Source: Desulfobacteraceae bacterium (GTDB lineage Bacteria > Desulfobacterota > DSM-4660 > Desulfatiglandales > HGW-15). Taken from it: a stretch of DNA of 8,285 nucleotides. Each line of letters starts with the position of its first letter. Position 1 is the stretch's first letter. The position numbers and the translations under genes are program-made. This document shows positions 1 through 5,843 of the stretch, one piece after another. The DNA lies in assembly GCA_003819975.1 (NCBI GenBank), contig RPPU01000168.1, positions 1 through 8,285 on the forward strand. The letters run 5' to 3'. The notes beneath the pieces were generated by a model that was not told the origin of the DNA, made no database searches, and worked only from the letters and a program-made list of their open reading frames with translations.

Positions 1-1
1 C

Positions 2-37
2 CGGACCGAAGCAACTGCGCTGGATGACGATTTTTAA
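2..37 (+). CDS. Possible C-terminal end of an upstream gene (partial)
   Basis: The reading frame starting at base 2 stays open to TAA at 35-37 and would end in an acidic tail, RTEATALDDDF. The third frame is also open until TGA at 60-62, so the frame is not certain. Too little is present to assign a family. If real, it would be the gene preceding gspN, possibly another secretion gene, but the gap of over 350 bases argues against tight coupling. Confidence 0.25.
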   Translation, partial: RTEATALDDDF

Positions 38-62
38 TTCTCTCCGGACCGGACGACCTTGA

Positions 63-399
63 TCGACCGGCAAGGCCCTATTTGCCAAAACGCATAAAAA
101 CCAGCCCCTCCCTTTCAAATCCGAGGGAAATGCCCGGCCAATACCCGATCATCCCACCAATGCGCCGCATCATTTTACGGCTCTGCTCCGTATTTTTCAG
201 CCAAACCCCATCGCCGTTCTCCTTATTATGACTTCGGTCCGCCTTTCAATGACAAAAATCTTGTTTTATTGACATCTGTTTTATGGCATAGTGAAAAAAA
301 TAATACTGAAATCGCTGGCATACCCTGATCCGGATATCCAATCTGAATCCCGGGGGTGCAACATGCGATTACGGCATCAAATTTTAACGCGGCCGGAAT
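63..399. other. Intergenic stretch upstream of gspN
   Basis: There is no convincing gene here. On the minus strand a frame is open from 245 down to a TAG at 78-80 and would read protein-like (ending EREGLVFMRFGK). It has no start codon with a ribosome site until the tandem ATG codons at 173-168, so it may be a relic or chance. A perfect TTGACA lies at 269-274 on the plus strand but has no well-spaced -10 hexamer. The gspN frame is closed by TAA at 385-387. Confidence 0.4.
269..274 (+). promoter_or_regulatory. Possible -35 element upstream of gspN
   Basis: This is a perfect TTGACA in AT-rich sequence about 125 bases before gspN. The hexamers at 16-18 bp spacing (around 291-298, GTGAAAAA) are poor -10 matches, so the promoter call is weak. 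If used, it would make gspN-gspC an independent transcription unit. Confidence 0.25.
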
Positions 400-1269
400 A
401 TGCGCAAATTAAAAAAAATCTTGCTGTATCTCTTGTATGCCGTTATGGCCGGCATTGTTTTTCTTTATCTTTTATTCCCGGCCAACCTGGCTAAAGACTA
501 CATCCAATTCCAATCCCATCGATTGGTTCCGGATTTCATGATTAAAATCGGAACTTTGTCCCTTCATTTTCCCTGGAACGTCAAACTCAAAGAAGCCGAG
601 CTCTATTATCCCAACACCTCGCTTTTTTTCGATCAATTGAAGATCAAACCGGCCTTTGGGCCTCTCTGCAAAGGCAAATGGGATTTCCTCATTCAAGCCC
701 ATCTCTATCAAGGCACGTTGCAAGGGAATGCCCGGCAAAGCCCGGACCAGAGCAAATGGTTGTTCAACGCCGATCTGCGGGATATTCAGATGGACCAAAT
801 TCCTTTCATTAAAATGTCGCCTTATCTGAAAATGATCGGCGCCCTGGAAGGCCGGGTGGAATCCGTCCTGGATGCTAACCAAAATCTGAATGCCCATGCC
901 CAGCTCCTTATTTCGGAGTGCAGCTTCAAATCCAATCTACCGGTTCTGGATAAATTGGATTTCCGGTTCGATAAAATTGAATTGGTTTTTCTTGTGGATC
1001 GTTCAACCCTGAAATTGCAAGAGGCCCGGGCATTCGGCAAACAATTCAACGCCATTGCCGTCGGAACCATCGCATTGCGGCAGCCCATTGAAAAAAGCAT
1101 ATTGGATCTGGATCTGACCATTCAACCGCAAACCGGCGCTTTTAAAAATCTGGACGACGCTTTTACCAAGGAATTAATGACCCTGATTAAAAACGACTTT
1201 TCCATAAAAGTATTCGGAACTCTGGATGCGCCCGATTATTACTTAAACTCGGCTATTTATTTGAACTAG
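400..1269 (+). CDS. gspN: Type II secretion system protein GspN (delta/Leptospira type)
   Basis: This 289-residue protein fits the GspN family found in deltaproteobacteria and Leptospira, a bitopic inner-membrane component of the type II secretion machine whose periplasmic part resembles AsmA-like beta-rich proteins. The N-terminus is basic (MRKLKK) and is followed by one membrane helix at about residues 7-26. The rest is periplasmic and made of alternating beta-strand patterns, including HFPWNVKLKEAELYYPN at about 56-72 and a second strand-rich half near 190-260. An in-frame TAA at 385-387 limits how far upstream the start can lie, and ATG at 400 gives the expected basic plus hydrophobic start. 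The ribosome site is poor (GGCCGGA almost touches the ATG). gspC begins 9 bases after the stop, so the two are co-transcribed. The assignment rests on architecture, family resemblance and the GspC neighbour. An unrelated AsmA-like protein is less likely. Confidence 0.8.
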   Translation: MRKLKKILLYLLYAVMAGIVFLYLLFPANLAKDYIQFQSHRLVPDFMIKIGTLSLHFPWNVKLKEAELYYPNTSLFFDQLKIKPAFGPLCKGKWDFLIQAHLYQGTLQGNARQSPDQSKWLFNADLRDIQMDQIPFIKMSPYLKMIGALEGRVESVLDANQNLNAHAQLLISECSFKSNLPVLDKLDFRFDKIELVFLVDRSTLKLQEARAFGKQFNAIAVGTIALRQPIEKSILDLDLTIQPQTGAFKNLDDAFTKELMTLIKNDFSIKVFGTLDAPDYYLNSAIYLN

Positions 1270-1278
1270 GTTTATGCC

Positions 1279-2169
1279 ATGAAAAGACTTTTAAACCGCA
1301 TCATCCCTTTTCTGATACTGACCGCTTTGACTTTTATCGCGGTCAAAGGCTTTTACGGGTATCTTGAAAAAAAATACCGGTTTGTCCATGAAGCGGTCGC
1401 TGCCATGGTTCCGACCGTGATTGTCCCGATTGCGGAGCCAATACCGCCGCAAGCGGCGCCGGAAAATAATTCCGATCCGAACAAAACAGCCGAAACAGCC
1501 GCCTTGGATTCTGCAAACCAGGCTTTGCAGAATAAAGGACGCGCCCTTCAACAACTCGAACAGATCATCCTGAACTTGAGACTCAAAGGGACCATGGCCG
1601 GAGATAAAAACCGCGGCCAGGCCATTATCGAAGATATCAGGACAAAAACGGATCGGATTTACCGGATCGGCGCCAAAATCGAAAACGCGATTCTTAAAAA
1701 AATAACGTGGGATAAGATCATCCTGTCCCTGGACGGCCAGGAAGCCGTGCTGGCCATGGGCAGCACTCAAGGCGGTCCGGTTATCGGAACCGGTATGGAC
1801 CCTAAAAAACTTTCCGGAACAGGCCTGCCCGGCGGTTCCGACAGCCGGCAGATTATACTGAATCCATCAACGATCGATGCAGTCCTGAAAAATATCAGCC
1901 AATCCCAGAGCCAAGTAGCCGTGCAACCGCATTTGGAAAACGGGAAACCGGCCGGCGTCAAATTGAGCGGCCCCCAGGTCGATTCTGCGCTGAGCGAAAC
2001 CGGGATCCGGAATGGCGACATTATCAAAAGCGTGAACGGCCAAGCCATCAAATCCATGAATGATGCCATACGGATTTATGAAAGCCTGAAAGCCAGCGGC
2101 GCTAAATACGCTGCGGTACAAATATTAAGGGATGGAAAGCCGATGACCATCTATTATCATGTGCCGTGA
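1279..2169 (+). CDS. gspC: Type II secretion system protein GspC with PDZ domain
   Basis: GspC links the inner-membrane platform of the type II secretion system to the outer-membrane secretin GspD through its homology region. The 296-residue protein has a short cytoplasmic start, one membrane helix at about 7-25, a proline/alanine-rich linker at about 50-80, the homology region at about 95-160 (RLKGTMAG near 101, then YRIGAKIENAIL and WDKIILSLDGQEAVL), a glycine-rich linker at about 161-180, and a C-terminal PDZ domain at about 200-296 (GIRNGDIIKSVNGQ near 232). Length and domain order are normal for the PDZ-bearing class. The start has a modest AGG at 1268-1270, eight bases before ATG, overlapping the gspN stop. 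The gene order N-C without a following gspD is unusual next to the classical C-to-N order. The secretin and ATPase genes must lie outside this window. Confidence 0.9.
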   Translation: MKRLLNRIIPFLILTALTFIAVKGFYGYLEKKYRFVHEAVAAMVPTVIVPIAEPIPPQAAPENNSDPNKTAETAALDSANQALQNKGRALQQLEQIILNLRLKGTMAGDKNRGQAIIEDIRTKTDRIYRIGAKIENAILKKITWDKIILSLDGQEAVLAMGSTQGGPVIGTGMDPKKLSGTGLPGGSDSRQIILNPSTIDAVLKNISQSQSQVAVQPHLENGKPAGVKLSGPQVDSALSETGIRNGDIIKSVNGQAIKSMNDAIRIYESLKASGAKYAAVQILRDGKPMTIYYHVP

Positions 2170-2224
2170 AGCAGGTGTTTAGGTGTAGGCTGTAGGCCGT
2201 TAGGCGAAGGGGGTTCCAGGGGTC

Positions 2225-2274
2225 CGTAGAGACCCGTAGAGATATAAAATCAACTCTACGCGTATGTCTCTACG
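2225..2274. repeat. Two-tier hairpin with perfect 9-bp and 7-bp arms
   Basis: CGTAGAGAC (2225-2233) pairs with GTCTCTACG (2266-2274). Inside it, CGTAGAG (2235-2241) pairs with CTCTACG (2254-2260) around a 12-base AT-rich loop, with one base against five bases in the internal loop. The left arm is itself a direct repeat of CGTAGAGA. It lies 56 bases after the gspC stop. It has no T-run, so it looks more like a dispersed palindromic repeat than a terminator. Confidence 0.6.
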
Positions 2275-2327
2275 TTCACGGGTTCGATCCGCCTTCTAAA
2301 AAATCCATACGGCGGACAGGGGGGTAG

Positions 2328-2353
2328 GGGCAAGCCCCCGTGCTTGCCCTTTT
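2328..2353 (+). terminator. gspC: Terminator-like hairpin after gspC, possibly a GC-rich dispersed repeat
   Basis: GGGCAAGC (2328-2335) pairs with GCTTGCCC (2342-2349) around the loop CCCCGT, followed by TTTT at 2350-2353. The stem is strong and the T-run short. It could end transcription from gspN-gspC, about 160 bases past the gspC stop. The motif AGGGGCAAGCCCCCGTGCTTGCCC also has the form of a dispersed palindromic repeat seen in many genomes. Confidence 0.5.
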
Positions 2354-2420
2354 AAAAAACGAATATCGAATGAGGTTTTTCCTATAGTCTAAACACCTAC
2401 CGTCTATTCACCTAAAGTGA

Positions 2421-3074
2421 TCAGAACTTAAAACCGATCAAAAACAAAGCCCCGTCCTTGTTGGTTTCGATCCTCGGCATGATAGTCGCCTCTTTGTTCG
2501 AATACCGGTAAACGTTGATTAAGGTTTTGGTCAAGGCAATGCCCAGCAACATCTCCTTGCTGCACCCGGTTTCTTTGCGGATTCCGTTCGGATCGAATTT
2601 TTCATTGTCCGGTTCAAGATAATTGGCCACCAAAGTATAAGCCAAAAAATCGAACGTACTGAAAAACATGAGGGATTTATTATAAGTGCTCGGCCGGTTC
2701 CGGTAGGATTGCAGCCCATACTCAAACGTGTAAATGGACATTTTCTCCCCTCCGACGGCATAGGGCAGCCTCGATTCGGTTGGAATGCTGTCATAGCTCG
2801 AGAACCCGAAATAAAACTGACCCTCGTCTTTTGCAAAGAATTGAATGTGGTGATTCGTCGCCCCGACCTCATCGGCAACAAGCTGATGACCCAATTCGTG
2901 AACCGTCAGATTGGTCATAAAAGCCGCACCGATCTGAAAAAAATCATCAAGATCCGCCGCCATAGCCGGCTGGCCGGGAATGCAAAACACTCCAAAAACG
3001 ATCATAACCGCGAAAAAGTATTGAAACGAATTTTTGCCCTTGCTCTTTTTCCATCCTTTTGTTGCATAAATCAT
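2421..3074 (-). CDS. Exported protein with HELGH (HExxH) metalloprotease-like motif, family unknown
   Basis: I do not recognise the family of this 217-residue protein. The start has a basic region (KGWKKSKGK), a hydrophobic stretch at about 18-33 and a probable signal peptidase site AMA|AD near residue 39, so it is probably exported. VHELGHQ at 58-64 is the HExxH zinc-binding signature of many metallopeptidases. It sits in a predicted helix, with no obvious third zinc ligand. Further on are two moderately hydrophobic segments, at about 136-152 and 173-190. The chain ends in alternating hydrophobic residues with a terminal Phe (GALFLIGFKF), a pattern seen in last strands of outer-membrane barrels. 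The ATG is preceded by a purine-rich ribosome site (GGGGGA about 8-13 bases upstream). It is a single gene convergent with gspC. The protease role is an inference from one motif. Confidence 0.75.
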   Translation of the reverse strand: MIYATKGWKKSKGKNSFQYFFAVMIVFGVFCIPGQPAMAADLDDFFQIGAAFMTNLTVHELGHQLVADEVGATNHHIQFFAKDEGQFYFGFSSYDSIPTESRLPYAVGGEKMSIYTFEYGLQSYRNRPSTYNKSLMFFSTFDFLAYTLVANYLEPDNEKFDPNGIRKETGCSKEMLLGIALTKTLINVYRYSNKEATIMPRIETNKDGALFLIGFKF

Positions 3075-3500
3075 CCCCTTTTCCCCCTTTATCCTGAATC
3101 GTCTGATGCAGACCCACAGAAAGCCTGCCGCGCAAATACCGTATGAATTTCACCTAACGCTGATTAATCATTCGGCAATTCGCGGGGTTTTCTTTAGTAT
3201 TCGCAATAGGGGCGCCATTCAGCATGAATCGGGAGATAATGCGGATAGATTTATTCGCCTTTAAATTCAGGATATTACGATGAAAAGAGTAAGGAAGATC
3301 TTTTAAAAGGGCTGGTTAAAAACAAGAAAAGGGAAATTATTTCCTATTAAAAGGAATCGACCCTGCAAAGTCGGCACAGGCCTGAATCCAAAAAAATTTT
3401 TAACGGGATTAATCTTGTCTAACGGAAATAAGTATGGATGTTTCAACGTATAAACGCGTGAAAACGAGAATGCATAAAACAGAGCCCCGGATCAACCTAA
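3075..3500. other. Intergenic stretch without a recognised gene
   Basis: This stretch is upstream of the HELGH gene and downstream of the helical-protein gene, both on the minus strand. No frame reads as a convincing protein and I see no clear sigma70 promoter for the HELGH gene. A weak hairpin with a T-rich tail on the minus strand is at 3319-3344. The segment 3353-3389 contains CGAC/GTCG and CCTG/CAGG pairings, but no known riboswitch could be matched. Confidence 0.4.
3319..3344 (-). terminator. Weak possible terminator of the helical-protein gene
   Basis: Read on the minus strand, GGAAA and TTTCC (3344-3332) form a 5-bp stem with a 3-base loop, followed by a T-rich tail (CTTTTCTTGTTTTT). 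The stem is short and AT-rich and lies about 155 bases past the stop, so it is only a candidate. Confidence 0.25.
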
Positions 3501-4022
3501 TTAAACAGTCGCCTTGGCTTTGTCCCTGATCTCCTGCTTCAGGTTGCGCACTTCGTCATAGGTGCCGCCGAAGATGATATTGCGGATATTGGCCAACATT
3601 TTTCTTTGAATATCCGTTTTGATTTTTTCCAAATTTTGCCTGGCTTCGTCAAACCGGCGCAAACGGATCAGCTCCCGGGAACGCTCGATCATGGCCAGGG
3701 GTTGCTTGATGCGCTCTTCCTCGATTAATTTCAAGGTGCGGTCCAATTTGGAAAAAACAGCCCCCAGCGCTTCCCGGGTCAGGTTCAATTCGATTTCGAT
3801 TTGTTTAAATTCATTGAGCGCAGGTTGGAGAACTTCCAGGGCATTGATCTTTTTTTTCTTAGAGAGCCGCATGGATTTGCTCACGACCTGACGGGCTTTT
3901 CGCAACCGGCCCCGGATACCGCTGCCCTTTTCAAAATACCGGATCATATCCTTGAGCAGGAGATCGTGAATCTTCATGATTTCCTGGGCCAAACCATATC
4001 TTTTCGCGCCAAATAGCCCCAT
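3501..4022 (-). CDS. Basic helical/coiled-coil protein of unknown function, 173 residues
   Basis: I do not recognise a family. The frame is open further upstream to 4208, but the ATG at 4022-4020 is the likely start. It has a good ribosome site (AGAAAGGG about 7 bases before), and a sigma70-like promoter lies just upstream, inside the longer frame. The extra upstream residues would be encoded by a repeat array. From this start the protein reads MGLFGAKRYGLAQEIMKIHD and is almost wholly helical and charged: a helix at about 8-35, a basic stretch RLRKARQVVSKSMRLSKKKK at about 40-59, long coiled-coil-like heptads at about 62-110 (LQPALNEFKQIEIELNLTREAL), and a further helical hairpin at about 110-170. 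No signal peptide, membrane helix or catalytic motif is visible, so it is probably a cytoplasmic scaffold or nucleic-acid- or membrane-associated protein. That last point is an inference. It is a single-gene unit. Confidence 0.75.
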   Translation of the reverse strand: MGLFGAKRYGLAQEIMKIHDLLLKDMIRYFEKGSGIRGRLRKARQVVSKSMRLSKKKKINALEVLQPALNEFKQIEIELNLTREALGAVFSKLDRTLKLIEEERIKQPLAMIERSRELIRLRRFDEARQNLEKIKTDIQRKMLANIRNIIFGGTYDEVRNLKQEIRDKAKATV

Positions 4023-4062
4023 GATCGCACCCTTTCTCCCATAGCATGCCTGTTTTTTAACA

Positions 4063-4091
4063 TTTTTATGCAAAGAAGACCGATATGTCAA
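4063..4091 (-). promoter_or_regulatory. Sigma70-like promoter of the helical-protein gene
   Basis: On the minus strand a perfect TTGACA (4091-4086) is followed by a 17-bp spacer and TAAAAA (4068-4063). The start of transcription would fall near 4056, giving a leader of about 34 bases before ATG at 4022. This supports that start over the upstream one at 4208. Confidence 0.6.
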
Positions 4092-4139
4092 ATGAAATGA
4101 ATGATCGGCTGGGACCCTGCCCGGAAGACGAAGCTCACG

Positions 4140-4200
4140 CGAGGGCAGCGCCCTGGTTGATCGAGAGCAGCGCTTTGGTCGCACGAGGGCAGAGCCTTTG
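4140..4200. repeat. Tandem array, three 17-bp units with exact 22-bp period
   Basis: The units are CGAGGGCAGCGCCCTGG (4140-4156), CGAGAGCAGCGCTTTGG (4162-4178) and CGAGGGCAGAGCCTTTG (4184-4200), separated by 5-base spacers TTGAT and TCGCA. The first unit holds the mini-palindrome AGGGC-AGC-GCCCT, and the later copies keep it in weakened form. The array lies upstream of the helical-protein promoter. Confidence 0.8.
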
Positions 4201-4222
4201 TTTTTCACGACAGTAAAAATTG

Positions 4223-4317
4223 AATAACGAATATCGAAGTTTAAAGCTTTGAAATTTTCCGGTTACCGTTTAGTTTAACCTTCATGATTCGAAATTCGGT
4301 GTTCGATATTCGATATT
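4223..4317. repeat. Long-range inverted repeat, 16-bp arms
   Basis: AATAACGAATATCGAA (4223-4238) matches TTCGATATTCGATATT (4302-4317) in inverse at 15 of 16 positions, with 63 bases between. The right arm is internally repetitive (TTCGATAT, TTCGAAATTCGG). A shorter hairpin, GGTTA/TAACC, sits between at 4261-4280. A related string, ACGAATATCGAAT, occurs at 2360-2372, so this is probably a dispersed repeat family. The segment between array and arcC holds no gene. Confidence 0.6.
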
Positions 4318-4356
4318 TAAGTTGTTAACTGGAACGCACGCGGCAATTTAAGATTT

Positions 4357-4376
4357 ATCGATAATAAATTGTCGAT
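4357..4376. repeat. Small inverted repeat downstream of arcC
   Basis: ATCGATAA (4357-4364) and TTGTCGAT (4369-4376) pair over 8 positions, one of them a G-T, around TAAA. It lies 33 bases past the arcC stop. A similar, perfect copy is found at 5712-5733 on the other side of arcC, and both include TCGATAATAAA. A terminator role is doubtful because no T-run follows. Confidence 0.4.
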
Positions 4377-4408
4377 GTTTTAGAATAAAAAGTTGAGTCA
4401 TCGTCCTT

Positions 4409-5356
4409 TTATTTGACCATCAAGGTTCCCGCATTCCCCGACAAAGCCTGATCTGATTTTTCAATGGAAGTAATCACGACTTTTTCGCCGCCCGCCTCCA
4501 AAAAATCGATCCCTGCTTTTATTTTCGGCCCCATGCTGCCGCCGGGAAAATGTCCTTCGTTCAGATATTTTTTTGCTTCCGCCACGGTCATCCGATCCAA
4601 ATCAACCTGATTGGGCTTCTTAAAATGAATGGCCACCTTATCGACCGCGGTTAAAATAATCAAAATTTCGGCCTGAATGTCATTGGCCATGACCGCTGAA
4701 GCCAAGTCTTTGTCGATCACCCCATCAACGCCCTCATACCAGCCGCGATGGTCGATATACACCGGAATACCCCCGCCGCCGGCGGCGATAACCACATAAC
4801 CTTGACTCAATAAAAGTTTGATGGCTTCCCGGTTGACAATCCGGACCGGTTTGGGAGAAGGGACCACCCGCCGATATCCGCGACCCGGATCTTCCTTGAC
4901 GGTCCACTTGCGGATGTTGACTAAATCATCGACCTCTTCTTTTTTAAAAAACGGGCCGACATATTTAGTCGGGTTGAGAATCGAAGGATCGTTTTCATCG
5001 ACAAGTACTTGAGTGACCAGCGTGGCGATTTTTACCCCGGCGACCTTTTTTTCATGAAGCACATTCATCAAACATTGTTCGACCATATAGCCCATGCCGC
5101 CTTCGGTATCGCCCACTAAAACCCCTAAAGGAATCGGGGATACGGTGCTACGGGCCATTTCCACCCTGATGAAGGCGTTGCCGACTTGCGGTCCGTTCCC
5201 GTGTCTGATCACGACGTTATAACCGGACTTGATCATCTCCGCCACCCCTTGCAGACTTTTACGGCTATTGGCAAACTGTTGATGAATATTGCCTTCTTCA
5301 AATTCCCGGGTAATGGCATTGCCGCCAAGGGCGACCACAATGGTTTTCTGTTTCAT
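4409..5356 (-). CDS. arcC: Carbamate kinase
   Basis: This enzyme catalyses the reversible phosphoryl transfer carbamoyl phosphate + ADP to ATP + carbamate (ammonia and CO2), the ATP-forming last step of arginine, agmatine or purine-derived fermentation, in the cytoplasm. At 315 residues it has the usual length, and all landmarks of the amino-acid-kinase fold are present: ALGGNA at 9-14, HGNGPQVGN at 52-60, KYVGPFF near 131, GYRRVVPSPKP at about 160-170, AAGGGGIPV at 191-199, DGVIDKDLAS at 211-220, LTAVD at 235-239 and GSMGPKIKA at 273-281. The ATG is preceded by AGGAG at 5373-5369 with a somewhat long 12-base gap. No arginine deiminase, ornithine carbamoyltransferase or transporter gene is adjacent, so the carbamoyl phosphate source cannot be read from context. 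It has its own promoter and a leader hairpin. Confidence 0.95.
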   Translation of the reverse strand: MKQKTIVVALGGNAITREFEEGNIHQQFANSRKSLQGVAEMIKSGYNVVIRHGNGPQVGNAFIRVEMARSTVSPIPLGVLVGDTEGGMGYMVEQCLMNVLHEKKVAGVKIATLVTQVLVDENDPSILNPTKYVGPFFKKEEVDDLVNIRKWTVKEDPGRGYRRVVPSPKPVRIVNREAIKLLLSQGYVVIAAGGGGIPVYIDHRGWYEGVDGVIDKDLASAVMANDIQAEILIILTAVDKVAIHFKKPNQVDLDRMTVAEAKKYLNEGHFPGGSMGPKIKAGIDFLEAGGEKVVITSIEKSDQALSGNAGTLMVK

Positions 5357-5404
5357 AGGGTTAGGTTACTCCTGAGTCCCGAATTTAAGAATCGGAAATA
5401 ACAA

Positions 5405-5431
5405 AGGCCGCCTAAAAGGAAAAGGCAGCCT
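5405..5431 (-). promoter_or_regulatory. arcC: Leader hairpin of arcC, possible attenuator
   Basis: In the minus-strand RNA, AGGCUGCCU (5431-5423) pairs with AGGCGGCCU (5413-5405) over nine positions with one G-U, around a 9-base pyrimidine-rich loop. The stem is followed by UUUGUUAUUU. It begins a few bases after the predicted transcription start and ends about 48 bases before the ATG. It may stabilise the mRNA or act as an attenuating terminator. Confidence 0.45.
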
Positions 5432-5443
5432 GATTGTTGGATT

Positions 5444-5471
5444 AGGATAACTTTTTAAAAAAAATTGTCAA
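5444..5471 (-). promoter_or_regulatory. arcC: Sigma70-like promoter of arcC
   Basis: On the minus strand a perfect TTGACA (5471-5466) is followed by a 16-bp AT-rich spacer and TATCCT (5449-5444), four of six consensus bases. Transcription would start near 5437, giving a leader of about 80 bases. Confidence 0.6.
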
Positions 5472-5554
5472 TTCATTTTTAATGCATGTTTTACATATTT
5501 AATCAAATATAGTGAAAATTATGCTTTATTTAAATTCATCAAAAAAATTTATGC

Positions 5555-5583
5555 TTAAATTGGTTATATTATTACCAATTTAA
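5555..5583. promoter_or_regulatory. 29-bp dyad, probable operator
   Basis: TTAAATTGGT (5555-5564) and ACCAATTTAA (5574-5583) are perfect 10-bp inverted arms around the spacer TATATTATT. The size and symmetry suit a dimeric transcription factor. It lies about 85-110 bases upstream of the arcC -35 and just before a possible plus-strand TATACT at 5598-5603, so it could serve either gene. The regulator is unknown. Confidence 0.45.
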
Positions 5584-5711
5584 CATTCGGGCCCGGTTAT
5601 ACTGCTATGCAATCGTTTTCATCAGGCTTTTTTTTATTCCATGTCTGCAAAAGCCTATCTGGACTTTTATCCTGACTTGTGGTTTTGTTGTTTAAGCGGT
5701 CATAACCCGCC

Positions 5712-5733
5712 TATCGACAAAAGATTGTCGATA
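5712..5733. repeat. Perfect 9-bp inverted repeat
   Basis: TATCGACAA (5712-5720) and TTGTCGATA (5725-5733) are separated by AAGA. The A-rich sequence after it does not fit a terminator on the plus strand, and no T-run follows on the minus strand. It resembles the element at 4357-4376 on the other side of arcC. Confidence 0.5.
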
Positions 5734-5787
5734 ATAAAAAAATAAAAAATCGAGCGGCTTACTATCGTACGGACTCCGGCGCTCTCG

Positions 5788-5843
5788 CTGGAACTCCTGT
5801 TCCGGTACACTGGAACTCCTGTTCCGGTTGGCCGGAATTCATG
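5788..5843. repeat. Tandem array, two exact 19-bp copies plus a degenerate third, 22-bp period
   Basis: CTGGAACTCCTGTTCCGGT occurs identically at 5788-5806 and 5810-5828. A decayed third copy (CCGGAATTCATG) starts at 5832, again 22 bases on, and runs into the 17-bp inverted repeat. Each exact copy contains the mini-palindrome GGAAC-TCCT-GTTCC. The spacer between the exact copies is ACA. Confidence 0.85.

Larger units (their letters stand above)
2173..2416. repeat. Composite inverted-repeat element between convergent genes
   Basis: Short inverted repeats frame this stretch. AGGTGTTTAG (2173-2182) matches CTAAACACCT (2389-2398) in inverse, and TTTAGGTG (2178-2185) matches CACCTAAA (2409-2416). 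Inside lie two further palindromes, listed separately. The left edge also carries degenerate direct repeats of the type GTGTAGGCTGTAGGC. No coding capacity is visible. It resembles a miniature palindromic repeat element or a stack of several that landed between two gene ends. No target-site duplication is obvious. Confidence 0.5.

Noticed and set aside
291..494. GTG-started frame of 67 codons overlapping the gspN start
   Set aside because: It has no ribosome site, its composition is not protein-like after the first residues, and it overlaps the well-supported gspN in another frame.
2280..2290. GGGTTCGATCC resembling a tRNA T-arm
   Set aside because: No matching acceptor, D or anticodon arms could be found around it.
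3353..3389. Possible c-di-GMP riboswitch-like segment (TGCAAAGTCGG, CACAGG)
   Set aside because: The conserved core order and stems do not fit, and no gene follows on the same strand.
4140..4200. CRISPR array
   Set aside because: The unit is 17 bp with 5-bp spacers, far too short for CRISPR repeats and spacers, and no cas gene is present. The same holds for the array at 5788-5843.
4023..4208. N-terminal extension of the helical-protein frame to 4208
   Set aside because: The extension is encoded by the 22-bp array and lies across and upstream of a TTGACA/TAAAAA promoter. The ATG at 4022 has a good ribosome site.
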